Source: Paenibacillus sp. MAHUQ-63 | Lineage (GTDB): Bacteria; Bacillota; Bacilli; Paenibacillales; NBRC-103111 | Assembly: GCF_028765165.1 (NCBI RefSeq) | Contig: NZ_JARADB010000004.1 | Span: forward strand, 496,001 to 560,000 | Length of the DNA: 64,000 nucleotides | Reading direction: 5' to 3' | In this document: piece after piece, positions 39,163 through 48,058 of the stretch | Layout: each line of letters opens with the position of its first letter | Numbering within the stretch: the first letter of the stretch is position 1 | Made by a program: the position numbers and the translations under genes | The notes under the pieces: generated by a model | Seen by the model: only the letters and a program-made list of their open reading frames with translations | What the model was told of the DNA's origin: nothing | The model's database searches: none

Positions 39163-39191
39163 TGAGGGCATAAACCAAGGGGAGTGGTGTT

Positions 39192-40538
39192 ATGAGAAAA
39201 CCTTTATGGATGTTGGCAGTTTCCGTTATTACCGTGGCACTGGTCGGGGGATGCAGCAGCAGCTCAGTACCAACAACAGGGAGCAGCGCTTCAACTCCGG
39301 CAGCAACAGGATCGGCAGAGTCCTCTAAAAAAGACGTAACGCTAACGTACATCGCAAGCCAAGGTTGGATTAAGGATACGGAGATGCAGCTGGCCAAAAA
39401 GTTCGAGAGTGAAACCGGTATTCGTATCGATTATCAAATCATTCCGGCCGACCAGTATTTCAATGTGCTCAAAACAAAGCTCAATGCCAAAGAAGGTCCC
39501 GATCTGTTCGGCGGACAAAGCGGCAAAAGCGAAATTAGCTTGAATTACAATGTGGAAAAGAATGCTGTCGATCTAAGCGACCAGGAATGGGTGAAGCGGG
39601 AAGATAAGCTATCGTTGGAGCAGCTTTCTCTGAACGGCAAAGTGTATGCGCTTACGATTTGGGATACCGGCAACAGCTTCGTCGTCGTTTACAATAAGAA
39701 AATTTTTGAAAAGCTAGGACTCCACATTCCGAAGACATACGAGGAATTTAAGCAAGCCTCCTTAAAGATCAAGCAGGCCGGTATAACACCTCTGTATGAG
39801 CCGATCGCCGACGGGTGGCATCACGTGCTCTGGTTCGCTGAACCGGGCCCGCGCTACGATGAAGTTACGCCGAATCTTTATAACGATTTGAATGCGAACA
39901 AGAAGAAATTTGTCGATGATCCAACGATGAAAGCTTCGTTGACGCAGCTGAAGGAAATGTACGACCTCGGATTCTTCGGCGACAATGCGTTCTCCGATAC
40001 AGGTGCCGATACGGCGAACAAACTGGCTAGCGGCAAATATGCGATGGCCTTGTCAACCCAAAGTACGCCGAATGATGTCGCCAAGGTCAACCCTGAATGG
40101 AAAGCTGAAGACTTCGGATTCTTCCCGATTCCGCTGGCGGACAATCAGTTTTACTACATCAACCCGGGAGGTCCCAGCAAGTTCGTCTATTCGGGGTCCA
40201 AACATATCGAAGAAGCGAAGCAGTATTTGGCCTTTCTTGCCAAACCGGAAAATTTGCAATATATGGTGGACAACGACAAGACCGTTTCCAACCTTAACTT
40301 CTCAGGTCTGAAAGATAAGTACACCGAGGAGCAGAAAAAGCTGTTCGCTGCTTATCCGAAAAGAGGGACGGATATTCAGGATTATGTCAATTATGTGAAT
40401 CCGCAATGGATGGATATGGGGAAAGATATCGTCGCCATGTTCAGCCAATCAATGGAGCCGGCCGATGTGTTGAAGAGCATCGACAAACGAAGATCCGATA
40501 TGGCGGGAGTAGCCAAAGATCCGGCTTGGGCGAAATAA
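39192..40538 (+). CDS. ABC sugar transporter substrate-binding lipoprotein
   Basis: A 448-residue extracellular solute-binding protein of the MalE/UgpB (family 1) type: lipobox LVGGCSSSS with Cys21 and a Ser/Thr/Ala-rich linker to about residue 50, then two Rossmann-like lobes (IPADQYFNVLKTKLNAKEGPDLF, YALTIWDTGNSFVVVYNKKIFEKLG, GGPSKFVYSGSKHIEEAKQYLAFL). It delivers an oligosaccharide to the two permeases behind it. No ATPase gene is in the operon, so it must use a shared MsmX/MsiK-type ATPase elsewhere, as is usual in Bacillales. Confidence 0.93.
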   Translation: MRKPLWMLAVSVITVALVGGCSSSSVPTTGSSASTPAATGSAESSKKDVTLTYIASQGWIKDTEMQLAKKFESETGIRIDYQIIPADQYFNVLKTKLNAKEGPDLFGGQSGKSEISLNYNVEKNAVDLSDQEWVKREDKLSLEQLSLNGKVYALTIWDTGNSFVVVYNKKIFEKLGLHIPKTYEEFKQASLKIKQAGITPLYEPIADGWHHVLWFAEPGPRYDEVTPNLYNDLNANKKKFVDDPTMKASLTQLKEMYDLGFFGDNAFSDTGADTANKLASGKYAMALSTQSTPNDVAKVNPEWKAEDFGFFPIPLADNQFYYINPGGPSKFVYSGSKHIEEAKQYLAFLAKPENLQYMVDNDKTVSNLNFSGLKDKYTEEQKKLFAAYPKRGTDIQDYVNYVNPQWMDMGKDIVAMFSQSMEPADVLKSIDKRRSDMAGVAKDPAWAK

Positions 40539-40575
40539 AGAGACAGATTCTAAACGGAGTGGGGAGCATACCGAA

Positions 40576-41451
40576 ATGAACAATAAGATTTATCCTTCTT
40601 ATTTCAGTTGGGCTACACTCGGATTATACTTGGTTTTCTTTATTGTTCCAGGCTTGATGGGCTTCTATTATTCATTCACGAATTGGAATATGTACTCCGA
40701 TGAGATTCAATGGATCGGCTTCGACAATTTCAAATCGCTTTTTTCTGCCGATGAGAAATATATGAAGTTCATTGCCAATACGATCAATTTTACGATATCG
40801 ACGGTGGTCCTGAAGACGTTACTTGGGCTTGCGTTCGCGGTTGCGCTGAATGAAGGCATTCGAATGAAAGGATTCCACCGCGTCATGATTTTCATGCCGT
40901 CTATCGTGCCGATGCTGGTTGTCGGTCTTATTTTCAAATCGGTGCTCAATCCTGCGACCGGTCTGCTGAATGAGTCGTTGCGGGCCGTTGGATTGGATAT
41001 CCTGACGCAGAAATGGCTCGTCGACGTGAATTGGGCGTTCAAGTCGATTATCGCGGTCGACACTTGGAAAGGTGTCGGCTATATCATGATTATTCTTCTT
41101 GCCGGCTTGCAATCCATCTCCAAATCCTACTATGAAGCTGCCCAAATTGATGGTGCTAACAGTTGGCAAAAGTTCAAGTACGTGACGGTCCCATTGCTAA
41201 TGCCTGCGCTTGTCGTCACGACGGTGCTCAATCTGCTGCATGGGCTCAAGGTATTTGAAGTTGTGTATGTGTTGACCAACGGAGGTCCCGGGTATGCGAC
41301 GGATGTGCTGTATACGACGATTTTCAAGGAATTTTCCCAAGGCCGTTATGGTGTGGGGACAGCACTGTCAACCGTTCTGTTCTTGTTCATGACAATCGTC
41401 GGTTATTTCGTGATCCGGTTGATGGCCAAAGAGGAGGAACATAGTGCATGA
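40576..41451 (+). CDS. ABC sugar transporter permease (MalF type)
   Basis: A 291-residue integral membrane protein with six helices. The binding-protein-dependent transport motif EAAQIDGANSWQKFKYVTVPLLMPA contacts the ATPase. GGGGAG precedes ATG 40576 and its stop overlaps the ATG of the next permease (ATGA). The pair resembles YesP/YesQ or LplB/LplC of plant-oligosaccharide importers. Confidence 0.93.
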   Translation: MNNKIYPSYFSWATLGLYLVFFIVPGLMGFYYSFTNWNMYSDEIQWIGFDNFKSLFSADEKYMKFIANTINFTISTVVLKTLLGLAFAVALNEGIRMKGFHRVMIFMPSIVPMLVVGLIFKSVLNPATGLLNESLRAVGLDILTQKWLVDVNWAFKSIIAVDTWKGVGYIMIILLAGLQSISKSYYEAAQIDGANSWQKFKYVTVPLLMPALVVTTVLNLLHGLKVFEVVYVLTNGGPGYATDVLYTTIFKEFSQGRYGVGTALSTVLFLFMTIVGYFVIRLMAKEEEHSA

Positions 41452-42269
41452 AAATGAACCTTGCCGTTTCACTGCTACGCAACTCATTCGCCTGGATACT
41501 CAGCCTGATCATGTTCGTTCCGCTACTCCTGATCATCATCAATTCACTGAAGACGCAATTGGAGGCGAACTCCATGAGCATGGCGCTGCCTGGAAGTCTG
41601 CAGTGGAGCAATTACGCCATCGTGATCGAACAAGGCAAGCTCATTCAATCGTTCTTTAACAGTCTGCTTTACGCCTCCGTATCCACCGTGCTCGGGATTG
41701 CGCTTGCTGCTATAGCCGCTTATGTATTTTCCAGGAACCGTACGCGTCTCCATAGAATCCTGTATTTGTTTGTCATCATGGGTATTGCCATGCCGGTCAA
41801 CTTCGTCACGCTGACGAAAGTCATGCAAATGACACATCTTATTAATACACAGCTTGGCATCATCGTTTTGCTGGCTGTGGGCTCAATCCCGTTCAGTGTT
41901 TTTCTGATCTACGGCTTCGTTGCCTCGGTTCCCCGAGAATTGGATGAGGCGGGCATTGTGGATGGATGTCCGCCTTTCCGGCTATTTTACGCCATTGTGC
42001 TGCCGCTCTTGGCACCTGTCGTTGTGACAGTGGCCATTCTGAATTTCATGGGGGCATGGAACGACTTCGTGCTTCCGTTATATTACTTGAACTCCTCGAC
42101 TAAGTGGCCGATGACGCTGGCCGTATATAACTTCTACGGGCGGTTCCAGGTGAATTGGAATTTAGTGTCAGCGGATATTGTGCTGACTACCCTTCCGGTC
42201 ATCATCATTTACTTGCTAGGCCAGAAATACATCATTTCCGGGATGACCTCCGGATCGGTGAAGGGATAG
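41448..42269 (+). CDS. ABC sugar transporter permease (MalG type)
   Basis: A 273-residue membrane protein with six helices and the EAA loop ELDEAGIVDGCPPFRLFYAIVLPLLAP. It pairs with the previous gene, with which it overlaps by four bases. GAGGAG inside the upstream gene is the ribosome site. Confidence 0.93.
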   Translation: MKMNLAVSLLRNSFAWILSLIMFVPLLLIIINSLKTQLEANSMSMALPGSLQWSNYAIVIEQGKLIQSFFNSLLYASVSTVLGIALAAIAAYVFSRNRTRLHRILYLFVIMGIAMPVNFVTLTKVMQMTHLINTQLGIIVLLAVGSIPFSVFLIYGFVASVPRELDEAGIVDGCPPFRLFYAIVLPLLAPVVVTVAILNFMGAWNDFVLPLYYLNSSTKWPMTLAVYNFYGRFQVNWNLVSADIVLTTLPVIIIYLLGQKYIISGMTSGSVKG

Positions 42270-42323
42270 CGGAGCGGCGCGAGTCCTCTTCACTGCATTT
42301 TTCACAAAAGGAGCTGTGTACGC

Positions 42324-43400
42324 ATGAATTCTTACAAATACAAGCTAGGTGTCATCGGTCTTGGCGAAGGCCGCAGCATTCTCTCGGCCTCGCTGCAAAG
42401 CGACCGTTGGGAGCTGGTTAACGTTTGCGATATGAACGAAGAGATGTGTAAGCTGCGCAGCAAGGAGTTCGGCCTTACACGGTATACCCTTCGCTATGAG
42501 GACTTGCTGAATGATCCCGACATTGAGGTCATTGCCATCTATACACCGGACCAGCTGCATGGACGGCACATCACATTGGCTTTGGAAGCCGGCAAACATG
42601 TCATTGTAACCAAGCCGCTGCTTCATTCACTAGAAGAAGCAAACGAGCTGCTTCAAGTGTGGAAAGCTTCGGGAAAGCACGTATTTGTCGGGCAAAGCTC
42701 CCGGTTTTTCGAGCCGATGCTTCATCAGCGTAATGACTTCATGGCCGGCCGCCACGGGGAAGTGGATACGGTCGAGGCCTCGTACATTTCAGACTCTCGC
42801 TGGTTCTTGCAGAAAGATTGGAGCAGGCAGCGAGGGTTCAGTTGGTTGTATAACTTTATGATCCATGCTGTAGATCTGGCCAAATGGTACTTGCCGGACA
42901 TCGAAGAAGTATTCGGATACGGTCATTCGAGCAGCACGAACGAAGCGTATGGATTGACTGCACCTGATACGATGAGATTTGTCATGAGAGATGGGGAGGG
43001 GCGAATTGCCCAAGTCGCCGGCTCCTACACCAAGCCGTCGCTGCAGCATGTTGATCCAGGCATCAGCTGTACACTCCGGGGAACGAAGGGAACCAGCCGA
43101 GCCTTGTACTCCAAGCTGTTATATCACACTCACTTTCCGCCGGAGCAGCCGGTTACCCACTCGTTCGAAGAGAAATCCCCCTATTATTTCCGGTTTGAGG
43201 GAGATAGCCACCACGCCGGCGAATATCAAAACTATATCGAATATTTCGCAGAATGCTTGGATCGCGGGGAAACCCCTAAACCGGATTTGAAAGAAGGTAT
43301 CCATACGTTAGCCTTGCTGACTGCGATGGAGAAAAGTATGGAGATCGGTCAGCCTGTGAACGTGCATGACATTTTGAAGTCATTTTCTTTGAATTTATAA
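42324..43400 (+). CDS. Gfo/Idh/MocA family oxidoreductase
   Basis: A 358-residue enzyme: GLGEGR in place of the usual GxGxxG after strand 1, YTPDQLHGRHITLALEAGKHVIVTKPLLHSLEEA with the conserved K-P pair, and FMIHAVDLAKWYLPD with the His/Asp catalytic helix. These NAD(P)-dependent enzymes oxidise or reduce sugars and sugar derivatives such as inositol or glucuronates. AAGGAGC precedes ATG 42324. It is the last gene of the ABC operon and should act on the imported sugar. The loop GLGEGR is slightly unusual. Confidence 0.9.
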   Translation: MNSYKYKLGVIGLGEGRSILSASLQSDRWELVNVCDMNEEMCKLRSKEFGLTRYTLRYEDLLNDPDIEVIAIYTPDQLHGRHITLALEAGKHVIVTKPLLHSLEEANELLQVWKASGKHVFVGQSSRFFEPMLHQRNDFMAGRHGEVDTVEASYISDSRWFLQKDWSRQRGFSWLYNFMIHAVDLAKWYLPDIEEVFGYGHSSSTNEAYGLTAPDTMRFVMRDGEGRIAQVAGSYTKPSLQHVDPGISCTLRGTKGTSRALYSKLLYHTHFPPEQPVTHSFEEKSPYYFRFEGDSHHAGEYQNYIEYFAECLDRGETPKPDLKEGIHTLALLTAMEKSMEIGQPVNVHDILKSFSLNL

Positions 43401-43538
43401 GACGTGCAAATGCTTTTTGCTAAAGCTTTGGCCGGGATACTAAGGTATAATAATTATGGAACGAAAAGCAGAGCGTTCTGGCGGAATACATCGGTTACGG
43501 TGTGGAGTGCAGCTCGATAAATAAAGGAGGCTGTATCG

Positions 43539-45314
43539 ATGAATGTCAGTTTGAACTGGATTTCAGCAGGCGGTTTGGAAGCGCTTAAACAAGCGGGCAA
43601 AAAAGTGATACGAGGAGGTATCGCTGTATTTTACCATGAAGAACAAGTCTACGCGGTGGACAACCGCTGCCCGCACTTAGGCTTCCCGCTCCATATGGGG
43701 AGCTTATGCGACGGCATGTTGACGTGCCATTGGCATCATGCCCGGTTCGATGTCTGCAGCGGCGGTACGCTGGATCCATGGGCGGATGATGTGCCTTCGT
43801 ACGAAGTGCGGATCGACAGCGGCGAAGTATGGGTAAATCCGGTTTCCCGAAGAGTGGAGGGCGTGGATAAATATAAGCATAGACTGAAGGAAGGACTCGA
43901 GCAAAATATCGGCATTGTCATCGCGAAAGCGGTCGTCGGACTGATCGAAGCGGGGGTGCCGGAGCAGGACATCGCCCGCGTCGGCATCGAATTCGGCACA
44001 ACCTACGGTACCGGCTGGAACGCGGGACTTACGATACTTACAGCGATGGCGCAGATCGTCGACAAGCTGGACAAGAACGGCAAGATCCTCGCTTTGTACC
44101 AAGGTCTTGTCCATGTCGCAAGGGGAAGCTCGGGTCGAGGAACCCGCCACCTGCTGTCCGCACTTCCGTCAGCGGACGTGCCGTTCGAACGGTTGACGGA
44201 ATGGTATCGCAACTGTATAGAGGTGAGGGATACTCAGGGAGCGGAGAAAGTGCTGATCACCGCGATTTCGAAGGGCATTGATGCGAAGCGGCTGTCGGAT
44301 ATGATGCTTATCGCTGCAACAGATCACTTTTACTTAGACGGCGGTCATGTGTTCGATTTCCACAGCAAAGCTTTCGAAGCGCTGGAGTGGGCGGACTCAT
44401 CGCAAAAGGAGCGGGTGTTAACCTCGCTCGTACCGATGATGGCGCGTCCGACAAGGAGCGAGGAGCTGCACCAATGGCAAGCGCCCCTCAATCTTGTAGA
44501 ACCGATCAAGCAAGCGGTTCAGGAGCTTGAAAGGCATACAGCGCAGACCATGTCCGTTGGAGAGGCAGCGGATTCGCGGCAGCAGTCAGCCCGGTCTGCC
44601 GATACGGAAGAGCAGCTGCTGCAGCTGCTGCTGAGTGATTCGCCGGAGCAGACGATCGCTTTGCTGCGAGACCTGCTCATCTCGGGAACGGCTCCCGCGC
44701 AATTGGCGCAGATCGTAGCATTGGCCGCCGCGGAACGGATCGTTCGGTTCCATACGCAGAACGATTTCGGCGATTGGATTGCCGTCCTTCATACGTTCAC
44801 TTATGCTCACGCCGTACACGAAAGGCTTCTGCAATCGGATGAGCCGCTGCTGCAGCGGGCGATTTTTCATGGAGCGGTCAGCGTATATCTGGACCGTTTC
44901 TTGAACGTGCCGGCAGCTGCGCGGCCCAAGCCGTCCGGCTCCGCAGCGCCTGCCAATCATCAGGAGCTGCTCGATTTGCTGGATCTGCGCCAGCAGGTCG
45001 GACCGGCTGCGCAGTGGGTCGTGAACTACCTGCATGGCGGCGGTGAGCCCGGAGCTCTGATGAATACGCTTGGTCATGCGCTGCTGCGGGAGGATGCGGA
45101 ATTCCATTCTTTCCAAATGTATGAGGCCGCTGTAGCCGAATACGACCGCTGGCAAGCGGTGACAGGCTCTTTTGCGGAGAAGGCCAAAGAAACGATGCTG
45201 CTTGCCTGCACCCGATATTTGGCCGCACATGCGCCAACTGCACGCGAGCTCCCGCATACGGCCAAAATTGCCTGGAGGCTGCACAAAGGCGAACGGTTGT
45301 TTGAGGAGGAATAA
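43539..45314 (+). CDS. Rieske [2Fe-2S] protein with a long helical C-terminal region
   Basis: The first 110 residues are a Rieske ferredoxin domain: Cys44-Pro-His46 and Cys63-His-Trp-His66 in NRCPHLGFPLHMGSLCDGMLTCHWHH supply the cluster ligands. The remaining 480 residues are mostly helical, with clustered histidines (GLVHVARGSSGRGTRHLL; AATDHFYLDGGHVFDFHSK) that could form a metal site, and match no family I recognise. There are no membrane helices or signal. AAGGAGG lies eight bases before ATG 43539. It is monocistronic and ends with a terminator. The N-terminus suggests electron transfer; the large region may be an oxygenase-like or scaffolding partner. Confidence 0.8.
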   Translation: MNVSLNWISAGGLEALKQAGKKVIRGGIAVFYHEEQVYAVDNRCPHLGFPLHMGSLCDGMLTCHWHHARFDVCSGGTLDPWADDVPSYEVRIDSGEVWVNPVSRRVEGVDKYKHRLKEGLEQNIGIVIAKAVVGLIEAGVPEQDIARVGIEFGTTYGTGWNAGLTILTAMAQIVDKLDKNGKILALYQGLVHVARGSSGRGTRHLLSALPSADVPFERLTEWYRNCIEVRDTQGAEKVLITAISKGIDAKRLSDMMLIAATDHFYLDGGHVFDFHSKAFEALEWADSSQKERVLTSLVPMMARPTRSEELHQWQAPLNLVEPIKQAVQELERHTAQTMSVGEAADSRQQSARSADTEEQLLQLLLSDSPEQTIALLRDLLISGTAPAQLAQIVALAAAERIVRFHTQNDFGDWIAVLHTFTYAHAVHERLLQSDEPLLQRAIFHGAVSVYLDRFLNVPAAARPKPSGSAAPANHQELLDLLDLRQQVGPAAQWVVNYLHGGGEPGALMNTLGHALLREDAEFHSFQMYEAAVAEYDRWQAVTGSFAEKAKETMLLACTRYLAAHAPTARELPHTAKIAWRLHKGERLFEEE

Positions 45315-45337
45315 CACCGCAGAAATGCGTTCTTTTA

Positions 45338-45372
45338 GGGATGGGGCATCAAGCTCCATCTCTAGTTTTGAT
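45338..45372 (+). terminator. Terminator after the Rieske gene
   Basis: GGGATGGGGC pairs with GCTCCATCTC (two G-U) around ATCAA, followed by TAGTTTTGATTTTT. Confidence 0.6.
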
Positions 45373-45379
45373 TTTTCTG

Positions 45380-46414
45380 CTATTCAGTTGATAATACGTC
45401 TCTATTCACTGCTAGGGGGATTTGTTCCATCCAACCGTACTCAATCATAATTTTGGCTGCATCATTAACGAATGATGTGAGCTGCACTAATGACTTTCCA
45501 TAGAGGGTTCCTAAGTCATGCCTGCCATTTACAGCCGCTGAATTGCCAATCGCTCTAATTTTCATTGAAAACATGTCAATCTTATGAAACAACATTAACT
45601 TGTCTGAAAATGGAGAGAAGGTTGACGATGTAACCAGATGGTCAAGAAAGGACGGTGAAGGCAAATTTTCACGATGTAATTTTTCCATATATTGTTCGAC
45701 TTGCTTATGCGTCATTTCCTTACCTTCCGTAAACAATTTACGAATCTTTTCGGATTTGACGACTTGGCCAAATGACATGATTAAAGCTTTGCTTGTAACA
45801 TTGTTTTCAATATTATCATGCAAATGGGCAATTTCTAAGGCGTGCAAAGATCGTACATGGCCTAAAAAACCATTTAAAAAATCTTGATGAACATATTGCA
45901 CATGATCTGGTACCGGGATAATCGGCGGTTTAATGATTAGTCCTTTGCTCATCAATACTTCGTTGATTTGTACAATCAGAGCCATGGTGGCATCCATGCA
46001 ATAAATAAAAAACTCTCTGACATCCTTCCTAAAAACAAGCGGAATAGCTACGTTGTAAATGCTCATACCTGCTTTAGCTGCATATTTCAAATAATGAACA
46101 TAGTAGACATCTTCATACAAACGAGGAGCACCGAGGTTAACGTCCTCATCGGAAAACCCATTAGGAATCGGAAAATTCTCTTTCCTGAGTATATGTTCGG
46201 TAGTGTTCATGAACTCTAAGCTTAATTTTAGTGCATGCTCCAATAACTTTTTGATATCCTCATCCTCAACGTGATGAAGGTAATAACTCAATATACATTT
46301 GGACATGCTGTTTCCCACATACGTTGCCCAAAGCTTGCCCATTTCTGCTGACGTTAGTTTTTCATAGGTAGTTGACGCAGTTGATTTGATTTTGATGGGT
46401 TTAATCGTTTCCAT
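45380..46414 (-). CDS. DUF3231 family protein, two-domain form
   Basis: A 344-residue helical protein made of two similar halves: KLTSAEMGKLWATYVGNSMSKCILSYYLHHVEDEDIKKLLEHALK and a second half from about residue 185 (FLNGFLGHVRSLHALEIAHLHDNIEN). Each resembles the DUF3231 domain, a ferritin-like four-helix bundle common in spore formers. I start at ATG 46414, five bases after GTGGGAG. It is divergent from the sorbosone-type dehydrogenase gene. Two more DUF3231 genes lie at the end of this window. Function unknown. Confidence 0.85.
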   Translation of the reverse strand: METIKPIKIKSTASTTYEKLTSAEMGKLWATYVGNSMSKCILSYYLHHVEDEDIKKLLEHALKLSLEFMNTTEHILRKENFPIPNGFSDEDVNLGAPRLYEDVYYVHYLKYAAKAGMSIYNVAIPLVFRKDVREFFIYCMDATMALIVQINEVLMSKGLIIKPPIIPVPDHVQYVHQDFLNGFLGHVRSLHALEIAHLHDNIENNVTSKALIMSFGQVVKSEKIRKLFTEGKEMTHKQVEQYMEKLHRENLPSPSFLDHLVTSSTFSPFSDKLMLFHKIDMFSMKIRAIGNSAAVNGRHDLGTLYGKSLVQLTSFVNDAAKIMIEYGWMEQIPLAVNRDVLSTE

Positions 46415-46571
46415 ATAAACTCCCACTAATTTATTTTTGCTTAGTATTTCCTCTCCTGTTAATCATATTCCGTAGGTTCACCCTGGGTAGCAGATTCCCG
46501 AGCCCTCACTAGGTACTAATAGAACTATACGAGTCATATTCTTTTAAAAACAAGAAGAAGGTGCGTATAGG

Positions 46572-47990
46572 TTGTTAAAAAAAGTTGGGGTTAATCTACT
46601 GCCGATTGTAAGTAACATAAATTTACCGACAGTTCTGAAGACTGCTATACTTCCGGGTGAGTCCGTAGAAAGATTATTCATTTCAACCCAAGTAGGAGAG
46701 ATCTTCTACATAGGAAACGGAGTCGTAAGAACGTTTTTGGATATTCGCCATCGACTCCTTCAACTTGGTGCTTCTCGCGGCGGATACGATGAACGAGGCT
46801 TACTAGGGCTAGCGTTTCATCCCGATTTTTATTATAACGGTCTATTTTATCTTCACTATTCAGTAGCAGGAACGCAAGGTCCAGGTGCTCTGACGAATCC
46901 TTTCAAACCTGACCCGTGTGATCCGGCAACCTTGAACCTGCAATGGATTCATAGAGAAACTCAGTATGATCACATCGATACAGTTGAAGAATGGATCATG
47001 CAGCCGGCAGGGCAACCTCAGAAACGACGGACATTGCTGAACATCAGAAGACCATTTTTGAATCATAATGGCGTCAACAGCTTAAACTTTTCACCTGAAT
47101 CAGGCAAACTTGTATTAACAACCGGAGATGGCGGATCGGGCTTTGATCCATTCAATCTAAGCCAAGATGATATGGAAATCGCCGGTAAAATTATTGAAAT
47201 CGACGTCGCAATGCCAACATTCATCGATTCTCCGCCCGTCGTCACACGGTTTAATGAACTCCCGGCGTCGATTCAGGGAATGTTGACCGTGATGGCCAAA
47301 GGGATTCGCAACATACCAGGGATTTCTTTCCACAGGGTATATAATCAGTATATGAAATATGTAGGAAATGTCGGACAAGATCTGGTCGAGTCGATATTCG
47401 CATTCATTCACTACCAGCCAATCCCGGTTACTCAGCTTGTGCAAGCTTCACTTATGCATCGTGAGCTTGACGAGGAAGGAGTTATTAATTTGGGCTGGCG
47501 AGGGTGGGAAGGCGGCTTCCCGACGTCGATGATGAGAAGCTGCCCCAACCATCCAACTCTGGATGAGAAAACAATTGCGTATTATAAGGAGGCTGTTCTA
47601 ACTTCGACGAGGCGTCTTTCGCCAATAACTAGTTACTTTCATAAAGATCCGCGGCCCGATAAATTTGGAGGAACTGCACTTACGGGAGTCCAACCCTATC
47701 AAGGGTATGCAATCCCGGATTTAACGGGAAGCGTCGTGTTTACCGATTTGGCACGGAATGAAGAGAATCGGCCTCCGGCTAGAGGTGTCTTAGCCTATAC
47801 CAAGGTAAGAAATGACTGCAAACCAAGTGAGTATAGTGTTATTGAAACCAGCTATAATTTTGGCACTCAACCCGTTTATTATGTCAGTTTGGGGACGAAT
47901 TTGGATCAGACCAGACTTTATCTAGGGGTTTATCATTCTATGAAAGTGGCTGAATATAGCCAAGGTGCTGTTTTTGAAATTATTCCATAA
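46572..47990 (+). CDS. Glucose/sorbosone dehydrogenase family (beta-propeller)
   Basis: A 472-residue protein of the soluble glucose/sorbosone dehydrogenase or HHIP-like six-bladed propeller family: DERGLLGLAFHPDFYYNGLFYLHYS, NHNGVNSLNFSPESGKLVLTTGDGG and GVINLGWRGWEGGFP are typical blocks. Many members use PQQ; the catalytic His (equivalent of GHNGG) is present as NHNGV. There is no signal peptide, unusual for the family, and no PQQ genes in view. TTG 46572 has a weak GAAGGTG site. It may oxidise aldose sugars, or be a carbohydrate-binding relative without catalysis. Confidence 0.78.
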   Translation: MLKKVGVNLLPIVSNINLPTVLKTAILPGESVERLFISTQVGEIFYIGNGVVRTFLDIRHRLLQLGASRGGYDERGLLGLAFHPDFYYNGLFYLHYSVAGTQGPGALTNPFKPDPCDPATLNLQWIHRETQYDHIDTVEEWIMQPAGQPQKRRTLLNIRRPFLNHNGVNSLNFSPESGKLVLTTGDGGSGFDPFNLSQDDMEIAGKIIEIDVAMPTFIDSPPVVTRFNELPASIQGMLTVMAKGIRNIPGISFHRVYNQYMKYVGNVGQDLVESIFAFIHYQPIPVTQLVQASLMHRELDEEGVINLGWRGWEGGFPTSMMRSCPNHPTLDEKTIAYYKEAVLTSTRRLSPITSYFHKDPRPDKFGGTALTGVQPYQGYAIPDLTGSVVFTDLARNEENRPPARGVLAYTKVRNDCKPSEYSVIETSYNFGTQPVYYVSLGTNLDQTRLYLGVYHSMKVAEYSQGAVFEIIP

Positions 47991-48019
47991 TCCGAATTCG
48001 GTACCTAACAGGCACCGGA

Positions 48020-48058
48020 TTCAAAAAACAAGGAGTACAGGCTCCTTGTTTTTTTGAA
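48020..48058. terminator. Bidirectional terminator between convergent genes
   Basis: AACAAGGAG and CTCCTTGTT pair around TACAGG, with A and T runs on either side that extend the stem. Confidence 0.85.

Noticed and set aside
44586-45359. 257-codon minus-strand frame opposite the Rieske gene
   Set aside because: The plus-strand protein is supported by the Rieske motif, ribosome site and terminator; the opposite frame has none.
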